Source: Pseudomonas eucalypticola (lineage in GTDB: Bacteria > Pseudomonadota > Gammaproteobacteria > Pseudomonadales > Pseudomonadaceae). Taken from it: a DNA stretch of 64,000 nt. A model generated the notes under the pieces. That model saw only the letters and a list, made by a program, of their open reading frames with translations. It searched no databases and was not told the origin of the DNA. The translations under genes and the position numbers were made by a program. The stretch lies in NCBI RefSeq assembly GCF_013374995.1, contig NZ_CP056030.1, positions 3,132,501-3,196,500 of the forward strand, written 5' to 3'. This document shows, piece after piece, positions 8,022-16,817 of the stretch; within the stretch, counting starts at the first letter, position 1; each line of letters starts with the position of its first letter.

Positions 8022-9647
8022 ATGGGGGCTTCGGTACCCGATCTGGTCGCAGCGTTGGCGACTCGTGGCTTCAGCCACCTCGGGCGAGACGCCGGGAGGT
8101 GGCTGAGCTTCGAAGGACATCTCAATACCTCTGCGGGCCACTTTGCATGTGATCTTTCAGTCGATCCCGATTTCTTTGAGCTACCAATCGTGAAGCTGAA
8201 GGAGATTCCCGCTTCGTTGCGCCCGATAGCACCGCATATTGGCGGTAACGGGGGGATTTGCTACCTGGCAGCGAATACGGTCGTAATTGATATTTTCGAT
8301 CCGCTTGGTCAAACGCTGCGGTGCCTCGAAGAGGCCGAGCACGTGCTCGACCGTGTGCTCAAGAATGAGATGGTTGAAGACCTCGCCGAAGAGTTTCTCG
8401 TTCATTGGTTTAGCCGGTATTGCTACGTTGATGGCGCTGATTTCCAAACAGGCGCAGTACCCGCGTTTTGCCTGATCTCGCGGCAGGGGACACGCATCCC
8501 GGTGGTAACTGACGATCTAGGCAGTGCCAGTAAGAGGCTGGACACCATCGGTGCAGTCACTGATCGCGAGCAGATCCCGGCATTCGTCGTGAATACGACT
8601 GCGATCCCACGCCCACTGCTTGGGCATTGGCCGCCGGATACAGTCGCTGGCCTTCTGAACTGGCAGCGCGCCCTGGATGCACGTTGTGCCAAGAAAATTC
8701 AGCAACGACTGACCGAGGCTTATCAGCAGAGCAAAAAGGACGCGGTCATCTTCATCCAGTCTCCGCAAATGAGCTATGGATTCCACGTCCACTTTGGTGA
8801 CTCTATCTTGCCCGAAGCGAAGCGACGGAATGTTCGCGGAACTGAACTGCTCTACAGCTTTCGCATCACTCGACTTGCCGCGGTGAGAATTGATGCCAGC
8901 TACATCGTTCAACGGAATATCCCTGGCCAAAAGACGTTAGCCGGCAAAAACATCGTGATTGTTGGATGCGGCACGATCGGTGGGTATCTCGCAGATTTGC
9001 TCGTGAAAGCAGGCGCTGGACTTGGAGGAGGCCAGTTGACCCTGGTCGATTTCGACATATTGCTTCCGCAGAATATTGGTCGCCACCGGCTGGGCTTTCC
9101 ATATGCGTTCTTTAGCAAAGCGGATGGTATGAAAATCATGCTGGAAAGCGAATCTCCCGGTGTGCAAGTTCGCGCTTTGAGTGTCGATGTTCGGCACGCG
9201 CACATCGGCTCACCAGACTTACTCATTGATGCGACAGGTGAGGAAGCGCTCGGGCATTGGCTCACGGCCAACTATGTCGCCACGATGCCCATACTGTCGG
9301 TATGGATCGAGGGGCCAGGTACCGCCGTGCGTGCTCTACTGAAGGAGTCACCTGAAAGTGCATGTTACCGGTGCTTGTCCACGTACCAACAACTGGGTGA
9401 ATTCCCGACCGTGAAGGGCGGGGTGCCTTACATCATTGCTGGTCACGGTTGTGAGGGGCTTTATGTACCGTTTCCTTCTACAGTCGCGGTTCAGGCTGCC
9501 GCATTAGGAGCAGATATGGTCGCCGCATGGGTCAACCGTCGAAATCAAGCAATGCTGAAGACCCGCATCATCGATTCAAGCTTTGAGATCGCCACTGCCG
9601 ACTGCAACCCACCGAGGATAGAGGATTGTCCCGCATGCAGTTCATAG
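8022..9647 (+). CDS. cap2: Cap2, E1/E2-like fusion that conjugates the CD-NTase
   Basis: The 541-residue protein has an N-terminal E2-like part with a likely catalytic cysteine in HIGGNGGICYLA (Cys80). A ThiF/E1 adenylation domain follows, beginning GKNIVIVGCGTIGGYLADLL with VDFDILLPQNIGRH after it. A candidate E1 cysteine lies in AGHGCEGLY (about Cys477), and CPAC stands at the extreme C terminus. In known systems Cap2 charges the C-terminal glycine of the cyclase and joins it to target proteins, priming second-messenger synthesis. It starts five bases after the cyclase gene and overlaps cap3 by 13 bases, so the operon is translationally coupled. Confidence 0.92.
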   Translation: MGASVPDLVAALATRGFSHLGRDAGRWLSFEGHLNTSAGHFACDLSVDPDFFELPIVKLKEIPASLRPIAPHIGGNGGICYLAANTVVIDIFDPLGQTLRCLEEAEHVLDRVLKNEMVEDLAEEFLVHWFSRYCYVDGADFQTGAVPAFCLISRQGTRIPVVTDDLGSASKRLDTIGAVTDREQIPAFVVNTTAIPRPLLGHWPPDTVAGLLNWQRALDARCAKKIQQRLTEAYQQSKKDAVIFIQSPQMSYGFHVHFGDSILPEAKRRNVRGTELLYSFRITRLAAVRIDASYIVQRNIPGQKTLAGKNIVIVGCGTIGGYLADLLVKAGAGLGGGQLTLVDFDILLPQNIGRHRLGFPYAFFSKADGMKIMLESESPGVQVRALSVDVRHAHIGSPDLLIDATGEEALGHWLTANYVATMPILSVWIEGPGTAVRALLKESPESACYRCLSTYQQLGEFPTVKGGVPYIIAGHGCEGLYVPFPSTVAVQAAALGADMVAAWVNRRNQAMLKTRIIDSSFEIATADCNPPRIEDCPACSS

Positions 9648-10111
9648 GCGAATGGGCCGCGAACGAGGGGCGTAACCTGATTTATTTTCAGCCTCAAGTT
9701 TTAGAGACGTTCAGCTCCTATGTTCAGGTCAAGTCAAACGACCTGGAGGCTGGTGGGGTTTTGCTGGGATACGTCAGAGGGTCACATCTCGAAATTGTCG
9801 AGGCTACCGCCCCTACCAAATTCGATAAGCGCTTTAGGTATTTGTTCGAACGTATGCGAGATCTGCACGACGCAATAGCGCACAAGCGGTGGGCGCAAAG
9901 TGACGGGACAATACGCTACCTGGGCGAGTGGCATACACACCCTGAGAACAATCCATCACCATCTGGCATCGACCTGCGTGAATGGCATGCATTGGCAACC
10001 AAAAGGAAGGACGGACGGCCCGTGCTAGGCGTGATTGTCGGACGGCATGGCCTATACGTGGAAAACACCCCTCGGCTTGGTGAGCCTGTGAGGTATGAGC
10101 CAATTCTGTGA
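9635..10111 (+). CDS. cap3: Cap3, JAMM/MPN isopeptidase of CBASS
   Basis: The 158-residue protease has the JAMM zinc-site set: a Glu in DLEAGGVLLGY, and HTH followed by a Ser and Asp in GEWHTHPENNPSPSGIDL. Cap3 removes the cyclase from its conjugates and so opposes Cap2. ATG 9635 is chosen because GAGGA lies nine bases before it; the TTG at 9626 abuts that site. The gene ends the capV-dncV-cap2-cap3 operon. Confidence 0.92.
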   Translation: MQFIGEWAANEGRNLIYFQPQVLETFSSYVQVKSNDLEAGGVLLGYVRGSHLEIVEATAPTKFDKRFRYLFERMRDLHDAIAHKRWAQSDGTIRYLGEWHTHPENNPSPSGIDLREWHALATKRKDGRPVLGVIVGRHGLYVENTPRLGEPVRYEPIL

Positions 10112-10302
10112 GCCTGAGAAGTCGATCGTCTGCAAATGAGCGAACCAACTGCGATGACGCCGCTACGCGATGTTGAGCGCGTGCCTGTGCGCACGCGACA
10201 TGACTAACCGTGCTATCACAAATGGGGATGCCAGCATCGAGTGGCGAGTTCATCCACATCCGGGAGCAATTGCGGGCGCATAACCTGATGCGAAACATCC
10301 CT

Positions 10303-11196
10303 TCACGGTATCCGATTAATAGCCCGCGCATAATCGAATTCCGCCTGGGTACCGTCGACCAGGTTGGCCAGGAGACGAGGCCGTCCTTGGTCGCTAGTGG
10401 TTGAGAAGCTCACGACCTCGGAATGCACGCCCATGGTTTCCCAAAGGAGCATGAGTTTTTCGGTTGCGGTCGGATGCGTGATCAGCCCCAGCTTTACTTG
10501 GCCAAGGTACGCTTCAAGACGCTCTTTTAGGGCTTGTCTGGACGGATAACGGTATGGCCCCAAGTCGAAAGGGGCATCACCAATGACCTTGTCCAGACGA
10601 ACCGCAGGTGCTCGGTACAGCTCCTGTATCTCACGGTGTTCCCTTGTCTTGTTCACGAGTTCGAAGCCCTGCTGGACGTAGGCTTTGACCAACCTGGTTT
10701 TGCCTTCCAGCGCCGCTTCTTTGGAGTCGTGGCGCTCGACGATATTGAACACGGGCCGGATCCCCTGGGCCTGCAGCTCCCCGACCTTGAGGGCGATGCC
10801 GTTACGTTTCCGACTCGTGCCACCCAAATGACGAGCCTCGCTGCGCTCAGGGTTCAGCGTTTCACCGACGTAAAAAGGCTCGTTGTTTTCCGGATTGCTG
10901 ATGGTGAAAACAACATGTCGGCCAGGGGAGATTCCCTCCAACGTCTCCATGATCGGAGTGTGAGGTACGCCCGCTAGAACAGACTGCGTTTCGAAGTGAT
11001 AGACGGGAGAGAGGTATCGCGAAGTGGGTGGTACGTTCTGCCGGTACCATTCCTCAGCATGTTCCAACGTCGTAAAAGACTTGAACACTGCGTTCTCTAC
11101 GCCTTGAGTGGCGGGTGCAGCGCCATCTTCCCACACGTTGAATATCCCAGATGGTTTTCCATGCACGACTGCGTAGTAGCGGGTTTTCTTGGCCAT
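10303..11196 (-). CDS. Viroplasmin-like (RNase H1 N-terminal) domain fused to GIY-YIG-like nuclease
   Basis: The first 50 residues (YYAVVHGKPSGIFNVWEDG, then GVENAVFKSFTTLEHAEEWY) match the caulimovirus viroplasmin/RNase H1 hybrid-binding domain. Residues about 94-184 look like a GIY-YIG nuclease: VFTI and FYVGET at the start, Arg/His residues in the middle, and a late Glu in EAALEGKTRLVKAY. About 110 further residues are unassigned. The first domain binds RNA/DNA hybrids or double-stranded RNA in its known families, so a nuclease aimed at hybrid or branched nucleic acid is plausible; that is inference. It stands alone and convergent to the CBASS operon. Confidence 0.7.
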   Translation of the reverse strand: MAKKTRYYAVVHGKPSGIFNVWEDGAAPATQGVENAVFKSFTTLEHAEEWYRQNVPPTSRYLSPVYHFETQSVLAGVPHTPIMETLEGISPGRHVVFTISNPENNEPFYVGETLNPERSEARHLGGTSRKRNGIALKVGELQAQGIRPVFNIVERHDSKEAALEGKTRLVKAYVQQGFELVNKTREHREIQELYRAPAVRLDKVIGDAPFDLGPYRYPSRQALKERLEAYLGQVKLGLITHPTATEKLMLLWETMGVHSEVVSFSTTSDQGRPRLLANLVDGTQAEFDYARAINRIP

Positions 11197-11382
11197 CCAT
11201 ACGTGCCTCGACGGTTACAATTATCGCAGTCTACAGCTCTGGAATGAGGCCTGTGAGGGATGCTGAATGAACGAGCCCCTTGAAAGACAGGACACCGTTT
11301 CCCCCTTAGGATAAGGGGTGGGCAAACGGGTATGTTTATGACTAGCAGCAACAATAAGGGTGGCGGTGAATTGCTTGGCTAG

Positions 11383-11458
11383 GAGCGCCGACGGCGCTGG
11401 AGTCCCGAGCAAAAGGCGAAAGCTTGGAACCCGGGCAAAGCGTCTCGGTGGTCGCTAG
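11383..11458 (+). pseudogene. IS66-family TnpA (orfA) N-terminal remnant
   Basis: Two overlapping frames read RRRRWSPEQKA and then ESLEPGQSVSVVAR, the usual start of the small IS66 TnpA protein, with a short deletion and frame change between them. The remnant stops at the CTAG where the IS5-family element begins. The matching TnpC end of an IS66 element lies on the other side of that element. Confidence 0.55.
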
Positions 11459-12623
11459 GGATGCTCCGATCAACTTGCCGCGCAGCGATGGCAAGCCGTA
11501 ATTCGCCAGGCAATCGGCGCTATTCCCTGAAAATGGCCTAATACAGTGTGCGGCGGAGCGTTTTCCGTCCGGTTCTCTGTGTTAAGCGCGCAACTCACCC
11601 AAACCCATCAGTCGTTTTCGAGCCATCCACAGGTTCGACAGGGCAAATAGCGTGGTCAGCTGGGCCGTGTTTTTCATCAGCCCACGAAAGCGTACTTTTA
11701 CGTAACCAAACTGGCGCTTGATAACCCGAAACGGGTGCTCAACCTTGGCAGGTGTCTGCGCTTTGCAGTACTCGATCTTGCGCTTGGCTTTGTACAACAG
11801 GCTGCGTTTTTTCAGCCTGGAATACGTGCTGCGCCGAGCCGCAATTTGCCAGATCACGTCACGATTTTCGTGCTCTTCACGCTTCTCGACACCGGTGTAA
11901 CCTGCGTCCGCATAGACCGCGTTTTCTTCCCCGTGGAGCAGTTCAGCCACTTGGGTGACATCGGCCACATTGGCAGCGGTGCCATGGACGTGGTGAACCA
12001 GTCCAGACTCAACGTCAGCACCGATGTGGGCCTTCATACCGAAGAAATACTGGTTACCCTTCTTCGTCTGATGCATCTCGGGATCGCGCTCACCGTCTTT
12101 GTTCTTGGTCGAGCTTGGGGCATGAATAATGGTTGCGTCGACGATGGTGCCCTGGCGCAACGACAGGCCTTTTTCCTGTAAATAGCCGTTGATGACCGCG
12201 AGGATTGCAGGCGCCAATTGATGCTTCTCCAGCAAGTGCCGGAAGTTCATGATCGTGGTGTCTTCAGGGATCGGCGCGCTCAGTGTCAGACGCGCGAACT
12301 GACGCATGGGCGTGATTTCGTAGAGCGCTTCTTCCATGGCCGGATCGCTGAGGGAGAACCAGTTCTGCAGCAGGTGAAGGCGCAGCATGGTTTCCAGTGG
12401 GTAAGGTTTTCGACCGCCACCGGCCTTGGGGTAGAACGGCTCGATCAGGCCGAGCAGACCTGCCCAGGGCACGACCTGATCCATCTCGGCAAGGAAGCGC
12501 TCGCGGCGAGTTTGCTTGCGCTTGCCGGCGTACTCGAAGTCGGAAAAGCTCATCTGGCTCATGGGAGGCTCGGATCAGGTGGTCAGGCGATTTTCGCATA
12601 CCCGGGACTTGTTCGGAGAATCC
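11459..12623 (-). mobile_element. IS5-family insertion sequence, 1,165 bp
   Basis: Imperfect terminal inverted repeats, GGATGCTCCGATCAACTTG on the left and GGATTCTCCGAACAAG on the right when inverted, bound a single transposase gene. CTAG stands directly outside both ends (11455-11458 and 12624-12627), as expected for the YTAR target duplicated by IS5. The two sides belong to distant parts of an IS66 element, which suggests a deletion between two IS5 copies rather than one simple insertion. Confidence 0.8.
11582..12562 (-). CDS. IS5-family DDE transposase
   Basis: The 326-residue transposase is full length and uninterrupted. It has the IS5-type N terminus (MSQMSFSDFEYAGKRKQTRR, GGRKPYPLETMLRLHLLQNW). 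The DDE parts are also there: Asp in GTIVDATIIHAPSS, Asp in AVYADAGYTGVEKR, and the C-terminal Y-R-E region around KRKIEYCKAQTPAKVEHPFR. It occupies most of the element and appears intact, so the element may still be mobile. Confidence 0.93.
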   Translation of the reverse strand: MSQMSFSDFEYAGKRKQTRRERFLAEMDQVVPWAGLLGLIEPFYPKAGGGRKPYPLETMLRLHLLQNWFSLSDPAMEEALYEITPMRQFARLTLSAPIPEDTTIMNFRHLLEKHQLAPAILAVINGYLQEKGLSLRQGTIVDATIIHAPSSTKNKDGERDPEMHQTKKGNQYFFGMKAHIGADVESGLVHHVHGTAANVADVTQVAELLHGEENAVYADAGYTGVEKREEHENRDVIWQIAARRSTYSRLKKRSLLYKAKRKIEYCKAQTPAKVEHPFRVIKRQFGYVKVRFRGLMKNTAQLTTLFALSNLWMARKRLMGLGELRA

Positions 12624-13058
12624 CTAGAGCCGGATTTACGACGGCGAATACGGCAGGAAAAAGCCGTGCCGGTGATGTCTGCGCTGCATGCCTGGATGAT
12701 CGCCCAGCGTGACCTAGTGCCCGAAGGTTCGGCTATCAGCAGAGCGCTGGATTACAGCCTGAAACGCTGGGCAGCGCTGTCGCGCTACCTCGACGACGGA
12801 GCCGTACCCATTGACAACAATTGGGCCGAGAATCAAATCCGGCCATGGGCTCTTGGACGTAAGAACTGGCTCTTTGCAGGGTCGCTACGCAGCGGAAAAC
12901 GGGCGGCGGCGATCATGAGTTTGATCCAATCTGCGCGGCTCAACGGGCATGATCCGTATGCTTATTTGAAGGACGTTCTTACACGCCTGCCGACGCAGCG
13001 GGCAAGCGAGATCGAGCAACTGCTGCCGCATCAGTGGGTGGCGGCAGAAACCACGTAA
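12624..13058 (+). pseudogene. IS66-family transposase TnpC, C-terminal fragment
   Basis: The frame reads LEPDLRRRIRQEKAVPVMSA and continues through the conserved IS66 block IDNNWAENQIRPWALGRKNW and FAGSLRSGKRAAAIMSLIQS to a normal C terminus. About 145 of the usual 500 or so residues remain. The break coincides with the right end of the IS5-family element. Upstream ATG codons in this frame lie inside that element and are not native starts. Confidence 0.8.
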
Positions 13059-13113
13059 GCCCTGATGCTTTGGGACTTGCAAGGATCGCGCAATTAACGA
13101 AGTAGTCATAACG

Positions 13114-13731
13114 ATGATTTTGGTAGTTGAAGGAATCAGCGCCAGCGGGAAAACGACTTGGTGCGCTAAGCATGGAGGGCAACATGTCATTCCTGAAAAC
13201 GGCCGTTTTGAAAACGAGCCGGATCGGATAAAAGATCCAGTCGGAGCAGCAACTTTTTGGGCAGAGCGAAACGTGGATCGTTGGCAAAAAGCGTTGGCCA
13301 TGGAAGACATTTCTTCGTGGGCTTTGTGTGACAGTGACCCTCTCAAGCTCCACTACATTTGGAGCCTTTGGCAGATCGGCGAGACGAGCGAACACAACTG
13401 GCGAATAGAGTTGGACGCCACGAGAGAAACAATCGCACAAGGACGTATTGGCTTTGCTGACTGTTACATTGTTGGCCGTATAGATCCTCAGCTCGCGCGA
13501 GAGCGAGCCAAGGCAGACACCACCCGCCGACGGAGTGGATTCGAGCTACACGTGCGTCTCCAACAAGCTCTGCTGACCTGGTACTCAGCTATGGATGAAG
13601 TGCTTCCCGGCAGAGTGCGATTCGGGTTTCCTTCAGAAATGCCAACCTTGAAAAGCCTTGATGGAAGATATGCGGTGGTGGCCTTTGATCAAATGATCGC
13701 ATCGCTCCCACGACCTACTCACATCTCTTAG
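13114..13731 (+). CDS. P-loop kinase-like protein (thymidylate/nucleoside-kinase fold)
   Basis: The 205-residue protein begins with a Walker A motif (VVEGISASGKTTW, residues 4-16). It has an Asp-rich segment in WALCDSDPLKLHYIW and an Arg-rich lid-like stretch (RERAKADTTRRRSG), a layout typical of deoxynucleoside or thymidylate kinases and AAA_28-type ATPases. No substrate can be named. It stands between the IS66 remnant and the Qat operon, 300 bases from qatA on the same strand, so it may be a passenger or an added defence gene. Start ATG 13114 has only a weak ribosome-binding site. Confidence 0.65.
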   Translation: MILVVEGISASGKTTWCAKHGGQHVIPENGRFENEPDRIKDPVGAATFWAERNVDRWQKALAMEDISSWALCDSDPLKLHYIWSLWQIGETSEHNWRIELDATRETIAQGRIGFADCYIVGRIDPQLARERAKADTTRRRSGFELHVRLQQALLTWYSAMDEVLPGRVRFGFPSEMPTLKSLDGRYAVVAFDQMIASLPRPTHIS

Positions 13732-14028
13732 CGAGACGGAGCCTTATATAGCAGTTGGAAGCGGATCGATGTGAGGGCGAAGTAAAGATGTGTTCGCCAT
13801 CCGCTTACCTCTTAGCCAGGGAAGAGGTTTCAGTTCGAGCAACCACACTCCAGTGCACAAAGACGTTCAGTGGGTACCCATCAACTCGCTTTTTCATTGG
13901 AAAACTTTACTGGATGTCGCAAGTGGGTGGCACATAGCTATCTACTTGCCTACAATCCGGGCCTTGCCCTTATCGCGATGGATCCGCGTAGCCGACGGTT
14001 CGATCGCCTCAGAAAATGGATTTAGCTC

Positions 14029-15978
14029 ATGTGGCACGATAACGAAACCACGACGGACTACCTAAATTTTGGGGTAGTCGCAGATGCGTGCGCGAGTCTT
14101 CTAAAACAAAGTGCCGGCGAGCCCATCTCGATCGGCGTGTCAGGTGGCTGGGGCGCGGGTAAATCCTCCTTGGTGAAGATGATTGCCTCACGCCTGGCCG
14201 ACCTGCCTACTGGTGCAGCGACACCGCCTACAGACACTCAATCAGATCCTGCAGACACCACCCAGAACACTCGCTACGTTGTCATCACGTTCAACCCTTG
14301 GCTTTATCAAGATTTTGAGAGCGCTCGCAGTGCGTTACTGCAGATCGTTGGCGATGAGGTGCTCAAACTAGCCAAAGGTGATCAGACACTGTGGAACAAA
14401 GCTGTCGACCTGATGCGCAGGATCAACTTGCTCAAGCTGGTACAGGTCAGTACTGAGGCAGCGCTCACCATCAAGACCGGGCTGCCCATAGGCTCGGTGG
14501 GTAAGGCAGTCGTCAAAGCCATGGGCTGGTTCAAATCTTCAACAGGGGATGCTGGAGAAGACCTGGCGGCTGGCGCAAAAAGTAGCGACGCCGAGGGCAG
14601 TGATGACGAAGGGGCTGCAGATTACTTTGGTCTCAAATCGCTCGGTATCTTGAACCCGGCCAACCCCATGTCTCTTCCGAACGAGATCCAGGCATTCCGC
14701 GATGCGCTGGAGCAATTGCTCGGTGAGCTCGGGGTGACCTTGGTGGTATTTGTCGATGACCTCGACAGGTGCCTGCCTGAAACGGCCATCTCGACGCTAG
14801 AGTCTATCCGCCTTCTGCTGTTCCTCAAGCGTACGGCATTCGTGATCGCTGCTGACAATGACTTCATTCGCGGTGCGGTCAAGAAGCACTTTGAAGGAAC
14901 CGATATCAACGACGACATCGCGACTAACTACTTCGATAAGCTCATTCAAGTACCTCTGCACGTACCTCGTCTTGGCGTGAATGAGGCCAAGGCCTATCTG
15001 GTACTGCTCTTGCTGGAGCGCGAGGCCAGAGCTGGAGCGTTCGCGCAAGACAAGTTTGAGGATGCCAAGCAGCTCATCCCCAAAAGGCTGAGTCAAAGTT
15101 GGCAGGGCGAGACCATCACCTCCCAATTCCTGTTTGAGCTGGTCGATGGTGACCTGAGGCTTCAGGAGCTTATGCAGCTTGCCGAGGGGCTTGCGCCACT
15201 TATGTTCAACTCCACCGCGATCAGTGCCAACCCACGACTGATGAAGCGGTTCCTGAACACCGTGTTTTTGCGTCAGTCACTGGCGGCGCCTCAAGGGATC
15301 AAATTGGATGTCCCTGCGCTAGCCAAATGGCACCTGCTTGAGCGCTGCAACGAAGACCTCGCCAAGACGCTGTCCTCACTGGTGACTTCCGACAATGACG
15401 GCGAGGTATCCATTCTTCTCGAGGCTGAGTCTCTTGCCGCCAGCGGAGCAGGGCTGCCCGAGAACTTTCCGGATGAGTTTTTTGTAAGGGAGTGGCTGCA
15501 GCTAGCCCCTGCGCTGGGAGCTAGGGACTTGCGCCCATTGCTTCACCTCAGTCGCGACTCGGCTACCCGAGACTTCGGTGATGACAACATGACACCTGCT
15601 TCGCGACAGCTCCGGGACATGCTGAAGAAAGCCTCCAGCGGTAACGATCCACTGACCCAGGCCATCCGAGCCTTGGATACCACGCAGGCTGAGCTCGCCA
15701 TGGTGAGGGCTTGGCAGGGCACTGTCACCTCCCGCTCTTGGAAGAATAAGACCGAGATGGTCATGCTAATTGAACCCTGCAAGGTGCACACATCCCTGGG
15801 TAAACGCGCCGCTGTCCTACTGGCCCAAGCGCCAGCGAAATCGGTAGGGCCGGGGATCATTCCCTCTCTCGCCAACCAGTCCTGGGCCACAGATGTTCTC
15901 AAGTCCTGGAAGGAGCATTCGGAAATCGCGGGCAATACGAAGAAAGCAATCGATCTGGCGCTAAGGAATGCAAGCTGA
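14029..15978 (+). CDS. qatA: QatA, KAP-family P-loop NTPase of the Qat defence system
   Basis: The 649-residue KAP NTPase has Walker A at GGWGAGKSS (39-47). ITFNPWLYQDFESARSALL is typical of KAP proteins, and Walker B lies in VVFVDDLDRCLP, followed by the sensor region AFVIAADNDFIRGAVKKHFE. The order of this gene, a gene of unknown fold, a QueC-like gene and a TatD-like gene is that of the QatABCD antiphage system; the mechanism of that system is not settled. The stop overlaps the qatB start (TGATG). No strong ribosome-binding site is visible before ATG 14029. Confidence 0.9.
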   Translation: MWHDNETTTDYLNFGVVADACASLLKQSAGEPISIGVSGGWGAGKSSLVKMIASRLADLPTGAATPPTDTQSDPADTTQNTRYVVITFNPWLYQDFESARSALLQIVGDEVLKLAKGDQTLWNKAVDLMRRINLLKLVQVSTEAALTIKTGLPIGSVGKAVVKAMGWFKSSTGDAGEDLAAGAKSSDAEGSDDEGAADYFGLKSLGILNPANPMSLPNEIQAFRDALEQLLGELGVTLVVFVDDLDRCLPETAISTLESIRLLLFLKRTAFVIAADNDFIRGAVKKHFEGTDINDDIATNYFDKLIQVPLHVPRLGVNEAKAYLVLLLLEREARAGAFAQDKFEDAKQLIPKRLSQSWQGETITSQFLFELVDGDLRLQELMQLAEGLAPLMFNSTAISANPRLMKRFLNTVFLRQSLAAPQGIKLDVPALAKWHLLERCNEDLAKTLSSLVTSDNDGEVSILLEAESLAASGAGLPENFPDEFFVREWLQLAPALGARDLRPLLHLSRDSATRDFGDDNMTPASRQLRDMLKKASSGNDPLTQAIRALDTTQAELAMVRAWQGTVTSRSWKNKTEMVMLIEPCKVHTSLGKRAAVLLAQAPAKSVGPGIIPSLANQSWATDVLKSWKEHSEIAGNTKKAIDLALRNAS

Positions 15979-16817
15979 TGGGTACCTCAACTTCGAGCAG
16001 TGGTGGTAAAGCAGGCTCACCCTTCGATCCAGAGTGGCTGGATCAAGGGGAGGGCGGTGCAGCGGGAGCAGGGCCCGGCGACGGCACACCGGAAACCGAA
16101 GGCAGCGACGACACGCCTGGTGGGCAAGACGATAATGCCGAGACTGGTCAGGAGTGTGATGTAGCGCCTGATCGCCGGTTCATGCCGGCTCGCGCCAAGC
16201 TGGGTAAGTACCTCTCGGGTGGTGGCAGAGACGCGCTCCGTGGTGCCGCCAGCAGCATGATCAATAAGGGGATGGGCGGTTCGGCTCGAGCTGCGCGAAC
16301 AATGCGCGGGGTTGCTCAAGGCGCTGGCCGTTTGGGTGAGTTCCTCGAAGCCGTCCGAGATGGCAGCACCCAGCAAGCGATCGACTGGCTGCAGCGCGTG
16401 CGTGGCCAGAATCTTTCGGCAGAAGACCTGGTGCTGGAACTCATCAAGGAAGTCATGCCTGACACCGGGAGCATCGATGATGAATCGATGCGCAACGCAG
16501 GGTCGGACGCGATGGCCTTGCTGTATCAGAAAGACCCAGACGTCGATGTCTTCATCCTGACCGATGAGCAAATCAATTCGGTCATCGGTTTCACAATCGG
16601 GAACGCTGTGTGCAACCGACTCGATGAGCAACTAGGCCAAACCTACGAAAAACTGAAGTATTCGCCACTTCAGGTGCAAGAGCTTCGAAACGATGTTCAG
16701 GAATGGGTACACGGTGAGGTAGAGCGGATCATGGAAGGATTAGCAGGCCAACAATTGGATTGCCAGACACTGGCGCAAACCGTCCTCCAGAGCGCATTGG
16801 AGGTCTTTGCAGAATGA
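15978..16817 (+). CDS. qatB: QatB, Qat system component
   Basis: The 279-residue protein has a low-complexity Gly/Asp/Glu-rich N terminus (about 1-60) and then a Gly/Ala/Arg-rich stretch. A mostly helical C-terminal half follows (LVLELIKEVMPDTGSIDDES onwards). It has no catalytic motif I can recognise. It is called from its place between qatA and qatC; both junctions overlap (TGATG and ATGA), so the four genes should be translated together. Confidence 0.82.
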   Translation: MGTSTSSSGGKAGSPFDPEWLDQGEGGAAGAGPGDGTPETEGSDDTPGGQDDNAETGQECDVAPDRRFMPARAKLGKYLSGGGRDALRGAASSMINKGMGGSARAARTMRGVAQGAGRLGEFLEAVRDGSTQQAIDWLQRVRGQNLSAEDLVLELIKEVMPDTGSIDDESMRNAGSDAMALLYQKDPDVDVFILTDEQINSVIGFTIGNAVCNRLDEQLGQTYEKLKYSPLQVQELRNDVQEWVHGEVERIMEGLAGQQLDCQTLAQTVLQSALEVFAE

